Below, in pieces: positions 29,975 through 39,131 of a stretch of DNA of 49,599 nt; the stretch's first letter is position 1; each line of letters begins with the position of its first letter. The DNA comes from a virus. A program made the position numbers and the translations under genes. The stretch covers positions 1 through 49,599 of the IMG/VR virus record IMGVR_UViG_3300050821_007602. One strand, 5' to 3'. The notes under the pieces are model-generated. The model saw nothing but the letters and a program-made list of their open reading frames with translations. It ran no database searches and was not told where the DNA came from.

Positions 29975-30940
29975 ATGGCAGCGAATCAAAATGTAACACA
30001 ACTTACACAGCAAACGGGTACGGCTGCTCCAACTTCCTTATTCTATGCTGTGACAGGTGGGACCACTGATACTGGCCTACCTCTTTCTGTTCTTGTAAAC
30101 AGTCTGGGATTGACGGGTATCCCGACCGCTCCGACGGCTACAAATGGAACCAATACTACTCAGATTGCAACGACTGCTTATGTCGTTACATATGCCGCAC
30201 CTCTGGCTAGTCCTGTGTTTACAGGTACTCCGTCTTTGCCTACTGGTACTATAGCTGTAACACAGACAGCGGGTAATAATTCAACAGCAGTCGCTACGAC
30301 ATCTTTTGTAGCCACATCTTTTGCTCCCCTAGCTTCTCCTACCTTCACAGGAATTCCGGTGGGTCCGACTGCTGCTACAGGTACAAGTACTACTCAACTA
30401 GCAACAACTGCTTTTGTAGCTAATACCTTTGCTGCTCCTCCTTCATTAGGAGCAACAACTCCTAACGCAGTGCATGCGACTACGATTGGGGCATCTGGTC
30501 TTATTACACCAACAAGTACTATTGGTATTGTTGGTACGATTGCAGCCGACAACACCCAAGCCGGGAGTATTGGTGAATATATTACGGCTACATCAAGTGC
30601 TGTGTCTCTTACTTCCGGTTCAACTTCTAATATTGTCTCCATCAGTTTGACAGCAGGGGATTGGGATGTTTCGGGAAGTTTTTTATACAGTGCTGCTGCA
30701 GGTACGACAACGACTTTTGTATCAGGTGGAGTTAGCACGACAAGTGTAACTTTCCCTAGTATACCGCTGTATATTTATCTTGACAATACCTTTCCGACTG
30801 CGGCATTTTGTGGACAAACCGTGCCTACTCAACGGATTAATGTAAGTTCTACAACTACAGTATATCTGGTAGGTTCGGCTACTTTTGCAGTAAGTACAGC
30901 TACGATGATTGGATATATTCGAGCACGTCGCACAAGGTAA
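29975..30940 (+). CDS. tail fibre protein with ASPxFTGxP...TTAFV repeats (321 aa)
   Basis: Three degenerate units near residues 47-152: IPTAPTATNGTNTTQIATTA, APLASPVFTGTPSLPTGTIA...ATTSFV, and APLASPTFTGIPVGPTAATG...ATTAFV. This ASPTFTG..PTA..GT.TTQIATTAFV pattern is a common repeat of phage tail fibres and shaft regions. The C-terminal half (SITLTSGDWDVSGSF-like strands) resembles a receptor-binding beta-sandwich. Would bind the host surface. Confidence 0.8.
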   Translation: MAANQNVTQLTQQTGTAAPTSLFYAVTGGTTDTGLPLSVLVNSLGLTGIPTAPTATNGTNTTQIATTAYVVTYAAPLASPVFTGTPSLPTGTIAVTQTAGNNSTAVATTSFVATSFAPLASPTFTGIPVGPTAATGTSTTQLATTAFVANTFAAPPSLGATTPNAVHATTIGASGLITPTSTIGIVGTIAADNTQAGSIGEYITATSSAVSLTSGSTSNIVSISLTAGDWDVSGSFLYSAAAGTTTTFVSGGVSTTSVTFPSIPLYIYLDNTFPTAAFCGQTVPTQRINVSSTTTVYLVGSATFAVSTATMIGYIRARRTR

Positions 30941-30943
30941 ACT

Positions 30944-31384
30944 ATGCCACGTAATTACTATCAGGCTGGAGAATGGAATATCCGGTGTATGATTTGTGAT
31001 CGAAAGATCAAATCCGGATCGATTATGAAGCGCTGGGATGGCCTCTTAGTTTGTCCAGATGATTATGAAAATCGACATCCTATGGATTTTTTGAGGGCTC
31101 GGCAGGAACGTATTAATGTTCCATTCGCATATCCCTCGTCTTTTGATACATTTGATGTCCCAAACTATCCACCATATCCTTATTGTACGCAGCAAGGATC
31201 CAGTAGTCTTCCTACATGGGCCATAGCGGGATGTATGCGGCCTAGTCTCGGTTTTCCCAATGGATTACCGGTTACACCAGTCGAGATTCCTGATGAACCC
31301 ACTTACGTTCAATTAGGATTGATGTCTGGTGGAAATTGGCTACTGATGACTGGTGGTAATTTTACTACTGTAACTTTAGACTAA
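30944..31384 (+). CDS. conserved phage protein with zinc-ribbon-like start (146 aa)
   Basis: NYYQAGEWNIRCMICDRKIK then MKRWDGLLVCPDDYENRHPM; two CxxC-like pairs and the WDGLxVC..D.E.RHP.DF pattern are known from uncharacterised proteins near podophage tail genes. C-terminus ends in LMSGGNWLLMTGGNFTTVTL. Function unknown. Confidence 0.7.
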   Translation: MPRNYYQAGEWNIRCMICDRKIKSGSIMKRWDGLLVCPDDYENRHPMDFLRARQERINVPFAYPSSFDTFDVPNYPPYPYCTQQGSSSLPTWAIAGCMRPSLGFPNGLPVTPVEIPDEPTYVQLGLMSGGNWLLMTGGNFTTVTLD

Positions 31385-31391
31385 TAATAAT

Positions 31392-31592
31392 ATGATTGAA
31401 CTACATGAACGGCTCGCAGCCCTGGAGGAGCGAGTCGCCATCAATGAAACCGTTAACGATAAAATCCTGAAACATGTAGAGTCAATTGATTCTCATCTAA
31501 ATAGATATAAAGGTTTCATTGGGGCAATCTGGTTTGCGATCTCCTGCGTTGGAGTCTTTTTCAGCGCTATTAAATTTTTCCATAAAGGATAA
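31392..31592 (+). CDS. small coiled-coil membrane protein (66 aa), holin-like
   Basis: MIELHERLAALEERVAINET is an amphipathic coiled coil, followed by one transmembrane helix (FIGAIWFAISCVGVFFSAIK) and a basic end. This layout, directly before the holin, matches haemolysin-XhlA-like lysis accessory proteins. Confidence 0.65.
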   Translation: MIELHERLAALEERVAINETVNDKILKHVESIDSHLNRYKGFIGAIWFAISCVGVFFSAIKFFHKG

Positions 31593-31597
31593 TTATT

Positions 31598-32023
31598 ATG
31601 GGCGTGTTCGATATGGTCGCTGCTCCGATCCTGGATATTGTCAATAAACTTATTCCTGATCCTGCAGCGAAAGCTCAGATGCAACTTGAAGTTGCCCAAC
31701 TAGCTCAACAAACAGAATTCAAAGAACTTGATAACCAGTTAGCTATAACTGCCCAACAAACAGATACTAATAAAGTAGAAGCTGCAAGTACTAGTCTCTT
31801 TGTAGCGGGATGGCGACCATTTATTGGTTGGATCTGTGGGGGTACACTGGGATATACATATATTGGATCAAGTCTTATTGATGTTATTGCTACAGCATTA
31901 GGGCATCCATTAAACTTACCTAAACCTGATATGAGCGAGATGATGCCCATTCTGTTAGGGATGCTTGGTCTTGGTGGAATGCGTACCTATGAGAAAGTTA
32001 ACGGTATTAACGCGGGACAATAA
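31598..32023 (+). CDS. holin (3-TM holin family-like)
   Basis: A 141-residue protein starting MGVFDMVAAPILDIVNKLIP, with a helical N-terminal part (AAKAQMQLEVAQLAQQTEFK), then membrane segments around FVAGWRPFIGWICGGTLGYTY and ALGHPLNL...MMPILLGMLGLGGMRTYEK. The W-R-P-F-I-G-W motif is a hallmark of the three-TM holin family. It would set the time of lysis together with the lysozyme at 43949. Confidence 0.85.
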   Translation: MGVFDMVAAPILDIVNKLIPDPAAKAQMQLEVAQLAQQTEFKELDNQLAITAQQTDTNKVEAASTSLFVAGWRPFIGWICGGTLGYTYIGSSLIDVIATALGHPLNLPKPDMSEMMPILLGMLGLGGMRTYEKVNGINAGQ

Positions 32024-32025
32024 AT

Positions 32026-33606
32026 ATGAGTAATACAAATGTTACTTTTGTAGATTATGTTACACCCGTGACAGCGGCTTGGCTAAATAATGTCAATGCA
32101 GTTGTCAATAGTTCTGCTGCCGTGCCGTCGATTGCTCAATTGCGATTAACGAGTTCCACCAATGCTACATTTGCCATTGTCAATGGTTATACAACTGTTG
32201 GAGATGGTGGTGGTGGTGTTTATGCATTTAATGCTGCTGATGTTACTAGTGCCGATAATGGAGGCACTATTATTGTAGGTAATGATGGTGGGCGTTGGTA
32301 TCTACAACATAATAATGCAGTTTCAGTAAAACAATTTGGGGCGACGGGCAATGGTTCAACAGATGATACCAGTACGATTCAAAATGCCATCAATGTAGCG
32401 CAACTCACAGGAGCAGAACTTTATTTTCCCCCAGGAACTTATCAATATACTACTCTATCAATAACTGGATCTATCAAGATTTCTGGTGCTGGTCGAAATG
32501 CAACATTTTTTCATCAAAATAGCACGACGAATGTCGGGATTGTTGTTAATACCCCCTCTCCTGTTATTTTTGAAGGAATCTTTTTTTATCCGATCGGTAC
32601 TCCAACAGCCGGGGCAGCTATTTCATTAACTGCCTCGACAAGCAATACGGAAAGTGTTTTTCGAGATTGTTCTTTTGCTGGTAATTATATCGGGATTGAA
32701 ACAATTGCAGCAGCACAATGGGTGGTTGATAGTTGCTATTTTTCTCAATATATTGCAACGGGGATTTTAGTTCAAAATACGACGACTGCCGATAGTGGTG
32801 ATAGTGATGTTGTCGATTGTCTTTTTTCCTCGTCCGGGAATTCTGCTCAGGGTATTTTACAGTATTCTAGTGGTGGTCTAAAAATTTCCAACACCAAATT
32901 TATTGGTGGTGGTTATGGGTATCTTCTGCAACTTGCCGTTGGTGCTGCAACCTCTGATCTCCTATTCTCAAATTGTAGTTTGGAAAACCATACAGTAGCA
33001 GCAATTGATATTTCTAGACAAGGATCTAGTGGAACCTTTGCTAATATTGTAGTTAATGGTTGTCAATTTGCGCCGGCATCTGGTGGAATTCCCATGTCTT
33101 TTGGAGATTTTACAGCGGGTTGGTTATCTGGTGTTGTTGTTAATGGTTGTAATATTACTATTACGAATGCCACCGCAATTTTCATTAATGATGTAGCGGT
33201 ATTCAATGTTACCGGTAATAATTTCCTTGGTGTTGGTGCTTCTCAAAACGGAATTACAATTGCGGCTGGTGCGTCCAATGGTACGATTGGACCAAATACT
33301 TATAATAACTTAGGTAATCCAATTAATAATAGTTCGGTCTCGACTGCTATTGTTCCACGAACTGTTACCGGAACAGTTAATATTTCGTGTACTACTGGTG
33401 AAGGTTCTATTTTTGTCGGAACACAAGTCGTAACATTACCAGGTGGGGTGTTCCAAAGTGCTCCAGTAGCCACCGGTTCAATTACAGCGGGTAATGGTAT
33501 TAGTGTAGGATATTCAACATCCTCTCCTTCTGCTGTAACACTCTTTGCTACAGCCGCTGTTAGCGGAACTGTGACAGTTAGTTATGTAATTTCTGCACCT
33601 TATTAA
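32026..33606 (+). CDS. tailspike/tail fibre with pectate-lyase-like beta-helix (526 aa)
   Basis: The N-terminal part (TNVTFVDYVTPVTAAWLNNV, TTVGDGGGGVYAFNAAD) is a typical phage tailspike leader, and VSVKQFGATGNGSTDDTSTI is the start of a pectate-lyase-like right-handed beta-helix (GATGxGxxDDTxxIQNAI). Many Asn/Ser/Gly turns follow. Likely depolymerises or binds surface polysaccharide. The gene is clearly more AT-rich than the capsid genes, which hints at separate acquisition. Located between holin and the head-completion genes. Confidence 0.85.
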   Translation: MSNTNVTFVDYVTPVTAAWLNNVNAVVNSSAAVPSIAQLRLTSSTNATFAIVNGYTTVGDGGGGVYAFNAADVTSADNGGTIIVGNDGGRWYLQHNNAVSVKQFGATGNGSTDDTSTIQNAINVAQLTGAELYFPPGTYQYTTLSITGSIKISGAGRNATFFHQNSTTNVGIVVNTPSPVIFEGIFFYPIGTPTAGAAISLTASTSNTESVFRDCSFAGNYIGIETIAAAQWVVDSCYFSQYIATGILVQNTTTADSGDSDVVDCLFSSSGNSAQGILQYSSGGLKISNTKFIGGGYGYLLQLAVGAATSDLLFSNCSLENHTVAAIDISRQGSSGTFANIVVNGCQFAPASGGIPMSFGDFTAGWLSGVVVNGCNITITNATAIFINDVAVFNVTGNNFLGVGASQNGITIAAGASNGTIGPNTYNNLGNPINNSSVSTAIVPRTVTGTVNISCTTGEGSIFVGTQVVTLPGGVFQSAPVATGSITAGNGISVGYSTSSPSAVTLFATAAVSGTVTVSYVISAPY

Positions 33607-33617
33607 TAGGAATTAAA

Positions 33618-34376
33618 ATGGCAGTTTCTGGAGATACCACTTGGACAATGACACAGGCATCTATTGTTAATGCCGCCTTTCGTAAAATCGGTATTGGTGT
33701 TGATGGAAGTACTGCCACACCTACCCAGATCATTAATGCGAATGAGGCATTAAATAATCTTGTCTTCTCTTTGTATGCAATGGGCATGCCTTTATGGGCG
33801 ATGTCAACAACTTCTTTTACTCCACAATTAGGGATTATAACATATCCTGTAGGTCTTACCTCTGGTACCCAGACGAATTTAATTATTCCCGCACCTCTTA
33901 AGATTACTCAAGGATGGAGTCGAGATAATATTAGTAATACCGATATTCCATTAAACATTTATACTCAGTATAATTATAATTTATTGAGTACAAAAATTAA
34001 TAAAGGATATCCAGTCCACTTGTGGTACCAACCCTTGAATCAAACTGGAGTCATCACTATCTGGCCCGCTCCAGATCAATACACAGCAACAAATCGTTCG
34101 ATCTGGTTTGTCTATCAACGACCTTTTGATCAGTTTGATGCTACAACGGATACTCCCGATTTTCCTCAGATCTGGTTGGAACCCTTGATTTATTCCTTAG
34201 CACATCGACTTTCTCCTGAATTTGGACTACCCTTGAGTGAACAAGATAAATTGAATGAAACTGCCAATGCTCTTATTCAAAAGGCTTTGTCTTTTGGTAC
34301 AGAAGAAGGTGGATTATTTATTCAACCTGATTGGGTAGTTATGGGGATGGGATCGGATAATCCAAATGGATATTAA
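33618..34376 (+). CDS. P22 gp4-like head-tail adaptor / DNA-stabilisation protein
   Basis: A 252-residue protein: TMTQASIVNAAFRKIGIGVD, then NEALNNLVFSLYAMGMPLWA and a W-x-P...F.YQRPFDQFD segment. This matches the tail accessory factor family (P22 gp4), which plugs below the portal after packaging. Its neighbour is the gp10-like protein, as in P22-like arrays. Confidence 0.8.
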   Translation: MAVSGDTTWTMTQASIVNAAFRKIGIGVDGSTATPTQIINANEALNNLVFSLYAMGMPLWAMSTTSFTPQLGIITYPVGLTSGTQTNLIIPAPLKITQGWSRDNISNTDIPLNIYTQYNYNLLSTKINKGYPVHLWYQPLNQTGVITIWPAPDQYTATNRSIWFVYQRPFDQFDATTDTPDFPQIWLEPLIYSLAHRLSPEFGLPLSEQDKLNETANALIQKALSFGTEEGGLFIQPDWVVMGMGSDNPNGY

Positions 34377-34387
34377 TTGGATATATC

Positions 34388-35824
34388 ATGGCCACTAATC
34401 CCTATTTTACACAGTATCATACACAGCGTTTTTCTTTTATTGGATCACCACAACAGCGAGATGGTACTTATGTTAAGGATCAACGTTTCCTTAATATGTA
34501 TCCAGAACTTATTAAAAGTCCAATCACGGATGGAAAAAAATATTATTTGAAAAAGCGGCCGGGACTAGCTGGAGGTATTCAACTTCCTGCAGGCGCTGCC
34601 CAAGGGATCTATTTTTGGAATGGTGTTTATTACACGGCAGTGGGTGGGATTTTATATCGTAATGGTACAAGTATTTTGAATCTATCACAAACATCAACCA
34701 GAGTTGGTTTTTGTGAATACAGAGATGATACTCAAGATTTGTTATTTGTGTGTGATGGAAATGAGGCATGGTTGATTACTACGAGTAATACGATTAATCA
34801 CATTACCGATCCAAATTTTCCAGCACCACATATCCCCACCCCAGTGTTTCTCGATGGGTATATCTTTATTCCTGCTGCTTCAACCCAGACGATTCACAAT
34901 AGCACACTTTTGACTCCTGCTACATGGCCAGTTGATGGTTTCATCGATGCTGAAATGTTTCCAGATAATATTGTCGGATTAGCGAAAGTTCAAAACTATA
35001 TTGCAGCAATTGGTGGACAATCTATTGAATGGTTTTATGATAACGCAAATGCAACGGGATCTCCTTTAAATCGAAACGCACCGGCTGTTTCTCAATTTGG
35101 ATGTCCAGCTCCAATGACCATTAATCAGACTGAGATGGAATTAATTCTCGTTGGTCAAACGGCCAATGGTGGTCGAACAGTATGGGTAGTTAATGGATTT
35201 CAACCTACTGAAATTGCGAATGAACCTGTAAGAGAAGCTCTTGATTTAGAAGGAACTATTTTAGCCAATGCTAATGGCATGACTATCCAATGTGCTGGTC
35301 ATAAATGGTATATTCTCAATCTCTTAAGTGCCCAGAGAACGTTTGTTTATGATTTTGAAGAACAGATGTGGCATGAATGGTCATCTGGGACAACTCAAAC
35401 AAATTTCCAATGGGCATTTAGTGCAGACAGTGGTAATGGTGAACCTACTTTCATTAATTATACCACTGGTTTAGTAGCTTCCATGACTCCCACTACGTAT
35501 ACTGATATTGGAGCTACTATTAATTGTGAAGTTATTACTTCTAAAATCGATTTTGATACCATTATGCGAAAACGATTCTTTCGGATGTCCTTAATCTGTG
35601 ATGGTCCAAATGGCGATAATAATGTTCCAATTACAGTAAATTGGTCAGATGATGATTATAATACGTGGGTGGGTAATTTTACTCTTAATATTAATTCAAG
35701 TTATCCCACAGTAACTCAAATGGGTTTTAGTAGACGAAGGGCATATCAATTCATTTATCAACAACCCTATCCACTTCGGATGGAATCATTTGAACTAGAT
35801 ATTATCCAAGAAGTAAGGAGATAA
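34388..35824 (+). CDS. P22 gp10-like packaged-DNA stabilisation protein
   Basis: A 478-residue protein: RDQRFLNMYPELIKSP-type start (KDQRFLNMYPELI), KKRPGLAGGIQLPAGAAQGI, FVCDGNEAWLITTSNTINHI and AQRTFVYDFEEQMWHEWSSG. These are typical of the gp10-like hub proteins with beta-propeller-like repeats. Works after gp4 in closing the head. Confidence 0.8.
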   Translation: MATNPYFTQYHTQRFSFIGSPQQRDGTYVKDQRFLNMYPELIKSPITDGKKYYLKKRPGLAGGIQLPAGAAQGIYFWNGVYYTAVGGILYRNGTSILNLSQTSTRVGFCEYRDDTQDLLFVCDGNEAWLITTSNTINHITDPNFPAPHIPTPVFLDGYIFIPAASTQTIHNSTLLTPATWPVDGFIDAEMFPDNIVGLAKVQNYIAAIGGQSIEWFYDNANATGSPLNRNAPAVSQFGCPAPMTINQTEMELILVGQTANGGRTVWVVNGFQPTEIANEPVREALDLEGTILANANGMTIQCAGHKWYILNLLSAQRTFVYDFEEQMWHEWSSGTTQTNFQWAFSADSGNGEPTFINYTTGLVASMTPTTYTDIGATINCEVITSKIDFDTIMRKRFFRMSLICDGPNGDNNVPITVNWSDDDYNTWVGNFTLNINSSYPTVTQMGFSRRRAYQFIYQQPYPLRMESFELDIIQEVRR

Positions 35825-35825
35825 G

Positions 35826-36332
35826 ATGGCTGCAGGATTACCACCACCACCACTCAATTCCCCCAATGGTAGTTATTATTGGTTGGAATGGTATACTAAT
35901 CTTACGAATATTCTTAATTCGAATGGACTTCCTTTTACTTCACTGAGTTTTACAGGTTCTGATATTTCTCTGATTCAGACTCGAAATCACAATGAATTAA
36001 CAAATATTCAAGGTGGTACAGCTACTGGAACAACTCCTGGTGCAGGGAATGCTTGGCATGTAACAGGTAAAGGTTATGTCTCCTCAAGTGGAACTGGAAC
36101 GGGTATGCCAACTGGATGGTCGATTTCAGAAACCAGTACAGGTGTTTATACTCTAGTAACTGGTTTATCAACAACCTTACCTAATATTGGAGCAATTGCG
36201 ACATCAAACACGTCTGGGGTAATAGTGGAGTGGATTGATTTATCGAATACTGGACAAGTGATATTCCACTTGGTAGCTATTAATACTACGACTCCAACAT
36301 CTGGAAATTTTACTTTCATTGTGAGTACTTGA
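35826..36332 (+). CDS. hypothetical virion protein (168 aa)
   Basis: MAAGLPPPPLNSPNGSYYWL then WYTNLTNILNSNGLPFTSLS, a Thr/Gly-rich beta region follows. Location between gp10-like and ejection genes suggests a minor tail protein. Not recognised. Confidence 0.6.
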   Translation: MAAGLPPPPLNSPNGSYYWLEWYTNLTNILNSNGLPFTSLSFTGSDISLIQTRNHNELTNIQGGTATGTTPGAGNAWHVTGKGYVSSSGTGTGMPTGWSISETSTGVYTLVTGLSTTLPNIGAIATSNTSGVIVEWIDLSNTGQVIFHLVAINTTTPTSGNFTFIVST

Positions 36333-36778
36333 TGATTCAGACGAAACTAACCCGGATAGATGCTGAAAAAATTATGGAATTGGGTAGACACCTACATCAG
36401 GAATCCCGCTTTGCTCATCAACCCTATGATGAACTCCGATGCTGGCAAGCTCTTGATAATACCCTAGCTTCTCCTGATCGGCACTTCATCGCATTTGATT
36501 CGGAATATCGGGGATTTATCTTGATGGCAATGACCCAGGAATTCTTCTCTGGTACAAAATGGTCAGGTGATCGATGTCTTTATGTAGCTCCCGAACATCG
36601 TGGTGGATCTCTGGTAGTACGATTACTTGATGCAGCTTATAACTGGTCAAAAGAGAATGGTGCAGAAGAAATGGTAATCCTGCACAATACGGGCATCAAT
36701 ACTGATAAAGCCCCTAAACTATTTAATAAATTGGGATTTGATATGAAGGGTTATATCTTTGTGAAGGAGATCCAGTAA
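36329..36778 (+). CDS. GNAT-family acetyltransferase (149 aa)
   Basis: The CoA-binding core is visible as CLYVAPEHRGGSLVVRLLDA (motif A, R-G-G) and the last strand and helix as EMVILHNTGINTDKAPKLFN then KLGFDMKGYIFVKE. ATGA overlap with the upstream gene and one-base overlap with the following gene. An enzyme in a virion operon could acetylate a virion or host protein; the substrate is unknown. Confidence 0.85.
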   Translation: MMIQTKLTRIDAEKIMELGRHLHQESRFAHQPYDELRCWQALDNTLASPDRHFIAFDSEYRGFILMAMTQEFFSGTKWSGDRCLYVAPEHRGGSLVVRLLDAAYNWSKENGAEEMVILHNTGINTDKAPKLFNKLGFDMKGYIFVKEIQ

Positions 36779-38115
36779 TGTGTGGTATTATTGATGACGC
36801 CCTTCCTATTTTGGGTGGTATTGCCGGTACGTTCATCGCTCCAGGTATTGGTACAGCTATCGGGGCGGGACTAGGTGGTGCTGTTGGCAACTATGCACAA
36901 ACTCATAACTTCGGCTCGGCACTGGAATCAGGGGCTATCTCTGGTGGTACTTCTGCCCTCGGTAGTTGGGCTGGTCCTAGTTTGGGTAGTCTTGGAGCGG
37001 GTGATGCTGCTTTGAGTACTGCCCAACAAGGTGCCTCCACCCTTGGTGATGTTGAACAGGGTGCTGGTGGTGCTGCCTTGTTTGGTCCAGCAGCCGGTAC
37101 TGGTACAGCTATTGGAGGTGCTGCGGGGGGCCTTGGTGGTGCGGGTCTCGGCGTAGCTGGGGGGAGCTCTCTGGCAGATGTGGGATCTGGTCTGGGTTAT
37201 TTATCGGGATTAGGTGGTACTACTTCGGGCACTGGTTTAGGTCTAGGTGGAACAGGCTCCTCAGCAGATTTGAATGGGGTAATGAATGCTACTCAAGGCC
37301 CTGGAGGTCTTACCTCTGCCTCTCCGGTGCCTACTGCTCTGGGTCAAACAACTCCCACTGCAGGTGCTACAGGTGTATCAAGTCCCACTGGTGCCAACTC
37401 AATTGGATCGCTGTCCAACACTGGTAGTGTTGGTATGGAAGGTACTGGATCCCCTATGGGATTTGATCAAACTGGGGGTGCTCAATTTACCGATGCTGGC
37501 GCGCAAGCAGCCGCACCACAAGGATCTCTGTCGTCTATGTATGGGCCTACCTCGATGGCTGGTGGAAGCCCACAAGGCGCGCTCATCGCTCAATCGGGTG
37601 GATTGACGGATTCGGGGGGTGCAGCAGGAGGGGTACAGTTTGGTCCGATGGGACAAGGTACTGCAGGATCTCTTGGTAGTGAGGGGGCGAGTCCCACACT
37701 CGGTAGCATCTTTGGAGATACAGGTACTGATATGAAACTCCTGAATACAGGATTGAATGCATATCAGCAATTTGCTCAACAGAATGCTGCGAATAATTAC
37801 AAGAATTCGATCAACAATATTTTTAGTCCGACCGGTGCTTATGCACAACAGATGCAAAGTAATATTGCTCGTGAGTATGCAGCCAAAGGTATGAATGCTG
37901 AGAAGGGTCCGCAAGGAGTTCAACTCGCTGCCGCCCTGGCACAAGCCCAAGCCCAAGCACTGGGTGGAAGTAATTATGCGAGTGCTGCTCGTAATACCTC
38001 GGGGGCTAATGCCCTGAATGGATTATTTGCTAACTTCTCTACCCCTCAAGCACAACAAGGTTTAACTAACTTTGGTAAGAATGCTTTCCAGGGTCTTCAA
38101 ACTCTTTGGAGTTAA
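36778..38115 (+). CDS. internal virion/ejection protein, Gly/Ala-rich (445 aa)
   Basis: The N-terminus IIDDALPILGGIAGTFIAPG then IGTAIGAGLGGAVGNYAQTH is a glycine-zipper-like membrane segment followed by a very Gly/Ala/Ser/Thr-rich region; the last 100 residues are helical (NAYQQFAQQNAANNYKNSIN, AREYAAKGMNAEKGPQG). Like ejection proteins of podophages, it probably enters the host envelope with the DNA. Confidence 0.7.
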   Translation: MCGIIDDALPILGGIAGTFIAPGIGTAIGAGLGGAVGNYAQTHNFGSALESGAISGGTSALGSWAGPSLGSLGAGDAALSTAQQGASTLGDVEQGAGGAALFGPAAGTGTAIGGAAGGLGGAGLGVAGGSSLADVGSGLGYLSGLGGTTSGTGLGLGGTGSSADLNGVMNATQGPGGLTSASPVPTALGQTTPTAGATGVSSPTGANSIGSLSNTGSVGMEGTGSPMGFDQTGGAQFTDAGAQAAAPQGSLSSMYGPTSMAGGSPQGALIAQSGGLTDSGGAAGGVQFGPMGQGTAGSLGSEGASPTLGSIFGDTGTDMKLLNTGLNAYQQFAQQNAANNYKNSINNIFSPTGAYAQQMQSNIAREYAAKGMNAEKGPQGVQLAAALAQAQAQALGGSNYASAARNTSGANALNGLFANFSTPQAQQGLTNFGKNAFQGLQTLWS

Positions 38116-38118
38116 TCT

Positions 38119-39129
38119 ATGCCATACCAAAATGATATGTCTACTTTGGCAGATGTAGTGGGACCGGCATATGCAGCACAACAAGCGGGTATCCAGAATG
38201 ATTATGCCAATCAACAAGAGGCTGCTAAAGCTGCAGTAGCACAGGGTACAATTGGTGCTGAAATTGCAAAACCAACACTAGCTAATCAATTTACTCAAGC
38301 TCAGACTAGTGATGAACAAGGTCTGGCTAAGACCTCGAATGCTGCTGGTAACATTGCTCAGGCTGCTGAACCTAGTGGGGCACAAGCAGCAGTTGCTGGT
38401 AATCAGTTGAAGATGACGGCCGATCAAGCACAGAAACTTGGTCAAGTAGGTCAACTGGCGGGACAAGCTGCAGCATATATGGATAATGTTCCTGCTCCTG
38501 CTAGACCGGCTGCTATGGCACAATTACTGCAATCAAATAATATAGATCCCGCTAAATTAGGGCCTCTCGCTTCTGGTGATCCAGCGACCCTTCGTCAAGC
38601 GGCTGATGCAATGGCCAAGTCTTCGGCACAGTTTATTCAGGAATCTGCCCTCACTGGTCAGAAGGTTGCTGGAGAAGAGAATGTGGCTGGTATTGGTGCA
38701 GTGGGTCATATCCAAGCTACCAAGGAATTGGTTGGTGGTCGTGTGGATGTGGCTAATATCCAAGCGCAAGTTAAACAAGCAACGGCACCTTTGGCAGCTC
38801 TTCAGCAACAACTTTACACTAGACTTACCAATGGTACCTCCAAAGATCCTGCTAGTGATCGTGTAATGCTTAACAACATTAATCAAACAATTCAGCAAAT
38901 TCGACAAACCTCTCTGTTCCAACAAGGTATCACTGGTACGAATGCTCCGTCAACTGTACCTCCGGTACCCACGACGGGTGGAGGGGGTGGCACTCAACAA
39001 CCCCCAGAGAATCAACCAGCACCTGAAGCTCTAGCGAATGCAGCAAAACAAGTATGGCCTAATGATGATGTTAGTAAGTATGATTATCGAGTAGGGCCTG
39101 ATGGAAGTCTTCAACGGAAACCCAAGTAA
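38119..39129 (+). CDS. internal virion protein (336 aa)
   Basis: MPYQNDMSTLADVVGPAYAA, Gln/Ala-rich helical throughout, with a Pro/Gly-rich segment near residue 275-300. Between the Gly-rich ejection protein and the 1606-residue transglycosylase protein, in the place of the T7 gp14/gp15 pair. Function inferred from location. Confidence 0.65.
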   Translation: MPYQNDMSTLADVVGPAYAAQQAGIQNDYANQQEAAKAAVAQGTIGAEIAKPTLANQFTQAQTSDEQGLAKTSNAAGNIAQAAEPSGAQAAVAGNQLKMTADQAQKLGQVGQLAGQAAAYMDNVPAPARPAAMAQLLQSNNIDPAKLGPLASGDPATLRQAADAMAKSSAQFIQESALTGQKVAGEENVAGIGAVGHIQATKELVGGRVDVANIQAQVKQATAPLAALQQQLYTRLTNGTSKDPASDRVMLNNINQTIQQIRQTSLFQQGITGTNAPSTVPPVPTTGGGGGTQQPPENQPAPEALANAAKQVWPNDDVSKYDYRVGPDGSLQRKPK

Positions 39130-39131
39130 CT

